A stretch of 11,373 bases of DNA from assembly GCA_021296165.1 (NCBI GenBank), contig JAGWAW010000049.1, positions 1 through 11,373 of the forward strand, written 5' to 3'. The DNA comes from Nitrosopumilaceae archaeon (GTDB taxonomy: Archaea > Thermoproteota > Nitrososphaeria > Nitrososphaerales > Nitrosopumilaceae). Of the stretch, positions 8,254 to 11,373 are shown piece by piece. Both the position numbers and the translations under genes were made by a program. The notes beneath the pieces are model-generated. The model was not told the origin of the DNA. It did no database searches and was given only the letters and a program-made list of their open reading frames with translations. Positions within the stretch are counted from its first letter, which is position 1; each line of letters begins with the position of its first letter.

Positions 8254-8265
8254 ATATTTATATTA
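8254..8265 (-). promoter_or_regulatory. AT-rich TATA-like element in the gene-poor stretch
   Basis: The block ATATTTATATTA is the strongest TATA-like sequence between nadA and the mutase gene. On the minus strand it is about 26 bases before GTG 8232. On the plus strand it lies only about 20 bases before ATG 8281, which opens a 21-codon frame, so the direction is uncertain. Confidence 0.35.
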
Positions 8266-8353
8266 TAGCAATTTGTAGAAATGGTGCGCAGAATGATCTG
8301 CAAAGCCATCCAATTTGGACGGTACTCCGGTCAATACGGAATTTAAGAGGGAT

Positions 8354-8379
8354 GTTATAATCCAAGTCGTGTTATAATC
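8354..8379 (+). repeat. Direct repeat of GTTATAATC
   Basis: GTTATAATC occurs at 8354-8362 and again at 8371-8379, 17 bases apart from start to start, in an AT-rich part of the gene-poor stretch. It could be a paired protein-binding site or two TATA-like elements. No gene start lies at the right distance downstream. Confidence 0.4.
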
Positions 8380-8546
8380 GGGAATTATATGCCCAAGTAT
8401 CCGTAACGCGCGCCTACCTTCCCAAATGCTTTATGGTGCTTAGTGTCGTGGGTCGACTCCATGCCGGAGACGTGATTAGCAATAAGGATTCTACGCTCAA
8501 AGTCCCCAAGATTTCACGCTCAAAATGCCAATTACTAATCATGCGT

Positions 8547-8765
8547 CCGGTGCTGCGCATACCGGTACTGGCGGCTTCCGGGCACGTCCCCTGCCGCGCC
8601 TTTCAGGGGCAATTCCCTTCCCCGCAGGGACGGCATGCCGACTCTTCCGGGCCGGCATTCGGACGCGTATGGCAGGCCCGGGCAAGCCACAACCGCCATC
8701 AGCACCCCTACATGGCAGTCCTGCTACATGGTCATATCCGGAGGGCCGACCGGTTCGTTCCGGTC
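8547..8765 (+). repeat. Cluster of inverted repeats (possible structured RNA)
   Basis: At least five stems can be drawn: CCGGT/ACCGG (8547-8551 with 8561-8565), CCCCTG/CAGGGG (8588-8593 with 8604-8609), CCGGGCC/GGCCCGG (8647-8653 with 8675-8681), CATG-GCAG with CTGC-TA-CATG (8711-8730), and GACCGG/CCGGTC (8748-8753 with 8760-8765). A competing longer stem pairs 8585-8594 with 8624-8632, with one bulge. CGGCATGCCG at 8631-8640 is a perfect palindrome. T-rich sequence follows the last stem. High GC content makes chance stems likely, so this is only a candidate. Confidence 0.35.
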
Positions 8766-8897
8766 AGTCGTTTTGGCCGTTTCGGGTTTTAGCGTACTGT
8801 TTTGTATGGTATGTTTTACAAAATAATTTAAGAATAAACATGAAGTTGCAGAGCCTCCGGAGCAAGCTGGCACGACCAAAAAGCGTGGCAAAAAAGG

Positions 8898-8904
8898 TTT
8901 TAAG
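8898..8904 (+). promoter_or_regulatory. TATA box of the mutase small-subunit gene
   Basis: TTTTAAG is centred 26 bases before the ATG at 8927 and supports that start over the upstream ATG at 8840. A weaker AT-rich stretch (8814-8824) lies about 20 bases before 8840. Confidence 0.55.
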
Positions 8905-8926
8905 AGAATATGATACACGCCGCAAC

Positions 8927-9334
8927 ATGACCAGAAGCATCAAGGTGCTGGTGGCAAAGCTAGGGCTGGACGGCCATGATCGCGGCGCCCTGGTGCTGTG
9001 CCGGGCCTTCCGGGACGCCGGCATGGAGGTGATATACTCAGGGCTGTTCGCAACCCCCGACAGGGTGGCCCAGATGGCCGAGGACGAGGATGTCGATGCC
9101 GTGGCCATGAGTCTGCTGAACGGCGCCCACAACACGCTGTTCCCCAGAGTCGTCTCCAAGATCAAGGAGAAGAACCTAAACGACGTGCTAGTGGTGGGCG
9201 GCGGTGTCATACCACAGGCCGACCACAAGGGACTGATGGAGTCAGGTGTGGACGGAGTCTTCGGACCGGGCACCCCGCTGTCCAGCATAATAGAGCACAT
9301 AGAGAATGGTGTATCGAAGTTGAGAAAAATATGA
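8927..9334 (+). CDS. Methylmalonyl-CoA mutase, small cobalamin-binding subunit
   Basis: This 135-residue protein is the stand-alone B12-binding subunit that pairs with a separate catalytic subunit in archaea. It carries the lower-ligand signature DxHxxG at D15-G-H17-D-R-G20, then SxL at S62-L-L64 and the GGG turn at 91-93, followed by FGPGTPL near 112-118. The enzyme interconverts succinyl-CoA and methylmalonyl-CoA; in ammonia-oxidising archaea this belongs to the 3-hydroxypropionate/4-hydroxybutyrate carbon-fixation cycle. The catalytic subunit is not in the window. An in-frame ATG at 8840 would add 29 lysine- and arginine-rich residues; the TATA spacing and family length favour 8927. Its stop codon lies three bases from the end of the convergent ilvC. 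Confidence 0.93.
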   Translation: MTRSIKVLVAKLGLDGHDRGALVLCRAFRDAGMEVIYSGLFATPDRVAQMAEDEDVDAVAMSLLNGAHNTLFPRVVSKIKEKNLNDVLVVGGGVIPQADHKGLMESGVDGVFGPGTPLSSIIEHIENGVSKLRKI

Positions 9335-9337
9335 TGG

Positions 9338-10336
9338 CTACTCGGTGGAGTCGGGCCACATCATCTTGCGCATGCGGCGGCCCACCTGCTCTATCTGGTG
9401 GCTCTCCATCTGCTTGAGGTACCGATCAAAGGAGTTGCGGCCGTTCTTCTTGTAGTCGCTTACCCACTCCTCGTTGAAGGTGCCGTCCTGTATCATGTCC
9501 AGCACCCTCTTCATGTTGGCCTTGGTCTGGGCATCCATCACCATAGGTCCCCGCGTCAGGCCGCCGTACCTGGCCGTCTCGCTGACGCGGTTCCACATGC
9601 CATTGATGCCGTAGCGCTGGATCATGTCCACTATGAGCTTCAGCTCGTGGAGCACCTCAAAGTAGGCGATCTCGGGCTGGTAGCCGGCCTCCACCAGCGT
9701 CTCAAAGGCGTTGGTTACCATGGAGGCAGCTCCGCCGCACAGGTCCGCCTGCTCGCCGAACCAGTCTGTCTCCACCTCCTCTTGGAACGTGGTTTTGATT
9801 AGTCCCGCCCGGGCACTGCCTATGGCCTTGCCGATGGCCAAAGTCCGGTCCCAAGCAGAGCCGGTGTGGTCCTGGTGCACGGCGACTATCGACGGCGTGC
9901 CAAAGCCCTGCAGGTACGTCTCCCGCACCTTGGAGCCTGGCCCCTTGGGGGCGACCATTATGATGTCGATGTTCTTGGGGGCCTCTATCCACTTCCAGTG
10001 GATGGCCGCGGCGTGGGAGAACGAGAGTGCCTTGTTCTCAGCCAGATGCGGGGCTATGTCACTCCGGTACACATCAGCCTGCACCATGTCCGGTATCAGG
10101 ACGTGTATTATGTCTGCTCGGCTGCACGCCTCGGCGGTCTCAAGGACAGTGTGGCCGTCGGCCTGGGCCCGGGCCCAGCTGGCGCCGCCCTTCTTGAGGC
10201 CCACCACCACATTCAGCCCGGAGTCCTTCATGTTGTTGGCCTGCGCGTCCCCCTGAATGCCGTACCCCAGAACCGCCACGGTCTGGTTCCTTATGGAGTC
10301 TAGAGAGATGGAATCGCCTTTCCATGTCTGTGCCAT
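9338..10336 (-). CDS. ilvC: Ketol-acid reductoisomerase (IlvC), class I
   Basis: This 332-residue enzyme converts acetolactate-type acids to dihydroxy acids in valine, leucine and isoleucine synthesis, using Mg and NAD(P)H. The N-terminal Rossmann domain has GYGIQG at 24-29. The C-terminal knotted helical domain holds the likely metal ligands D191 and E195 (ETDWFGEQ) and E227 and E231 (YFEVLHE). Length is normal for class I. The loop holding the conserved active-site histidine reads FSHAAAIHW at 106-114, where most family members have a form like FSHGFNIH, and GPGSKVR replaces the common GPGH. It is convergent with the mutase gene and divergent from the DsbA-like gene. No other branched-chain synthesis gene is adjacent. 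Confidence 0.96.
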   Translation of the reverse strand: MAQTWKGDSISLDSIRNQTVAVLGYGIQGDAQANNMKDSGLNVVVGLKKGGASWARAQADGHTVLETAEACSRADIIHVLIPDMVQADVYRSDIAPHLAENKALSFSHAAAIHWKWIEAPKNIDIIMVAPKGPGSKVRETYLQGFGTPSIVAVHQDHTGSAWDRTLAIGKAIGSARAGLIKTTFQEEVETDWFGEQADLCGGAASMVTNAFETLVEAGYQPEIAYFEVLHELKLIVDMIQRYGINGMWNRVSETARYGGLTRGPMVMDAQTKANMKRVLDMIQDGTFNEEWVSDYKKNGRNSFDRYLKQMESHQIEQVGRRMRKMMWPDSTE

Positions 10337-10358
10337 GGCTTGGCTGCCGCAGTGTTAC

Positions 10359-10366
10359 AATATTAA
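10359..10366 (-). promoter_or_regulatory. TATA box of ilvC
   Basis: Read on the minus strand, TTAATATT is centred about 26 bases upstream of the ATG at 10336-10334. This predicts a leaderless transcript and supports the annotated start. Confidence 0.65.
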
Positions 10367-10560
10367 CCAATGCAGAAGCGGCGGTGCGGTCCCGGGCACC
10401 AGAGCGGGCCGCCGGAGCGTGTGCTCCGCACAGCATCTGCCGCCGTCTTATCCGCCGGATCCTGCCGGAATACACCCGGCGGCAGCCATAGAACCGACGC
10501 TTCTTCCGTCCGTTCAGGAGGACGTCGGCAAGAGAGGTATCGGATCTTTTACGGAAGCCG

Positions 10561-10568
10561 CTATATAG
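10561..10568 (+). promoter_or_regulatory. TATA box of the DsbA-like gene
   Basis: CTATATAG is centred about 26 bases before a TTG at 10590 and 44 before the next in-frame start, ATG 10608. It therefore favours the TTG. Confidence 0.65.
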
Positions 10569-10589
10569 CCAGCCGCCGCACGCGGGATA

Positions 10590-11288
10590 TTGGTCTCCAG
10601 AACCATCATGATCGGCGGGGCGGCTGCTGCGGCAGTCTGCATCGCGGTCGCCGCCTCGTTTGCGCTGAATGCCCAAGAGGCGCCGGAGATGGAAGAGACA
10701 CAGCTGTCCGAAGCGCCGGCGGCTCCGCCGGAGGTCATCGCCCTGCTGCTGGACAACGGGTACACACCGCTGGGAGATGAGGGTGCGCCCGTCACGCTGG
10801 TCGAGTTCGGCGACTACCAGTGCCACTTCTGCAACGTCTTCTTCCACAACACAGAGAGTGACATCATATCCGGCTATGTAGATGAGGGGCTGGTCAAGAT
10901 GGTCTTCCGGGACTTTACCATAATAGGCCCCGACTCCATAACCGCCGCCCACGGGGCCAGATGCGCCGAAGAGCAGGGACTCTTCTGGGAGTACCACGAC
11001 GTAGTGTACTCGAGCTGGGACGGTGAGAACACCGGGTGGGCGTCCCTGAACAACCTCCACTCGTACGCCGATGAGGCGGGGCTGGACGTGCAGGCGTGGT
11101 CCGAATGCATGGAGTCAGGTGAGTACTACAACCTGGTGTCGGCCAGCACCCAAGACGCCCGAAGCCTGGGCCTGGGCGGAACGCCGGCCTTCTTTGTCAT
11201 AGCTCCCAACGGCGTGGTCCTCAAGATACAGGGGGCCCAGCCCTTCGAGGTCTTTGAGCGCGTCTTCGATGAGATTCTGGGAACCTAG
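10590..11288 (+). CDS. DsbA-like thiol-disulfide oxidoreductase, exported or membrane-anchored
   Basis: This 232-residue protein has a hydrophobic N-terminus at residues 7-27 (signal peptide or anchor), then an acidic proline-rich linker to about residue 50. The thioredoxin-fold domain has an active-site CHFC at 78-81 after a strand ending FGDYQ, an inserted helical region, and the cis-proline in GGTPAFF (P199). A second cysteine pair, C125 and C173, could form a structural disulfide. It should make or rearrange disulfide bonds in proteins outside the cytoplasm; substrates are unknown. TTG 10590 is chosen from the TATA spacing; ATG 10608 would remove six residues and keep the hydrophobic segment. 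C17 lies inside that segment and is not a convincing lipoprotein site. Ammonia-oxidising archaea are known to carry many such proteins. Confidence 0.88.
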   Translation: MVSRTIMIGGAAAAAVCIAVAASFALNAQEAPEMEETQLSEAPAAPPEVIALLLDNGYTPLGDEGAPVTLVEFGDYQCHFCNVFFHNTESDIISGYVDEGLVKMVFRDFTIIGPDSITAAHGARCAEEQGLFWEYHDVVYSSWDGENTGWASLNNLHSYADEAGLDVQAWSECMESGEYYNLVSASTQDARSLGLGGTPAFFVIAPNGVVLKIQGAQPFEVFERVFDEILGT

Positions 11289-11373
11289 CATCCACCCGGC
11301 CTTGTCCAAAAATCTGCGACAATATGATCATGAACCCACACCCGCTGCCAAGGCCCGCTAGGGACCGAAAGGC

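Larger units (their letters stand above)
7762..8926. other. Long gene-poor stretch between nadA and the mutase gene
   Basis: About 1.16 kb has no confidently identifiable gene. It contains a possible zinc-binding mini-protein (7885-7983), a possible 70-residue minus-strand protein (8232-8020), an AT-rich block (about 8250-8270), a short direct repeat (8354-8379) and several inverted repeats (8547-8765). The right end, from about 8800, is AT-rich and holds the mutase promoter. Open frames at 8433-8792 and 8525-8840 match no family I recognise and run through the inverted repeats. I saw no tRNA, rRNA, CRISPR or transposase. Confidence 0.5.

Noticed and set aside
8444..8466. A GGGTCGACTCC sequence resembling a tRNA T-arm.
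   Set aside because: The T-loop lacks the expected TTCRANY pattern, and no acceptor, D or anticodon arms can be drawn around it.
8433..8839. Overlapping open frames before the mutase gene (8433-8792 and the 8525 extension).
   Set aside because: They are proline-, arginine- and serine-rich without any known family, lack placed promoters and run through inverted repeats. The 8525 start would add over 130 residues to a subunit of well-known size.
10140..11060. A 306-codon minus-strand frame across ilvC and the DsbA-like gene.
   Set aside because: It covers the ilvC-DsbA promoter region and overlaps two well-identified genes; its sequence is a shadow of them.

Overview
The window looks like chromosomal DNA of a marine group I.1a ammonia-oxidising archaeon (Thaumarchaeota/Nitrososphaerota). 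Its high GC content and its protein sequences fit the sponge-symbiont lineage of Cenarchaeum symbiosum best; this is recognition from memory, not a search. Supporting signs are an archaeal S8e ribosomal protein, an archaeal ScpB, a stand-alone cobalamin-binding methylmalonyl-CoA mutase subunit, the NadX/NadA route to quinolinate, and archaeal TATA boxes about 26 bases before start codons with no ribosome binding sites. Starts are often GTG or TTG.

Layout. At the left edge a few codons of a probable minus-strand gene may run out of the window. A large secreted protein with five tandem Cache-like units follows (188-2236), then about 680 bases without a convincing gene (2237-2913), an aquaporin (2914-3606) and a zinc alcohol dehydrogenase (3772-4824). 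Next is a compact same-strand block: scpB (4896-5444), rps8e (5470-5862), nadX (5885-6697) and nadA (6808-7761). In this block the TATA boxes of rps8e and nadX sit on the stop codons of the genes before them. About 1.16 kb of mostly non-coding DNA follows (7762-8926). It holds two doubtful mini-genes, a short direct repeat and a cluster of inverted repeats. The methylmalonyl-CoA mutase small subunit (8927-9334) then meets ilvC (10336-9338, minus strand) tail to tail with three bases between them. A divergent membrane-anchored or secreted DsbA-like thiol oxidoreductase (10590-11288) closes the window.

How the genes relate. NadX and NadA carry out successive steps from aspartate to quinolinate for NAD synthesis; the next gene, nadC, is not here. 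The mutase subunit belongs to succinyl/methylmalonyl-CoA interconversion, which in these archaea is part of the 3-hydroxypropionate/4-hydroxybutyrate carbon-fixation cycle. The alcohol dehydrogenase could act as a semialdehyde reductase in the same cycle, but the sequence does not prove this. IlvC serves branched-chain amino acid synthesis. The Cache-repeat protein, the aquaporin and the DsbA-like protein act at or outside the membrane.

The best leads for something new are the five-unit secreted Cache protein, an aquaporin whose predicted selectivity filter carries two histidines, the structured gene-free stretch before the mutase gene, and the very regular leaderless promoter layout. I found no CRISPR array, insertion sequence, rRNA, tRNA or obvious defence system.
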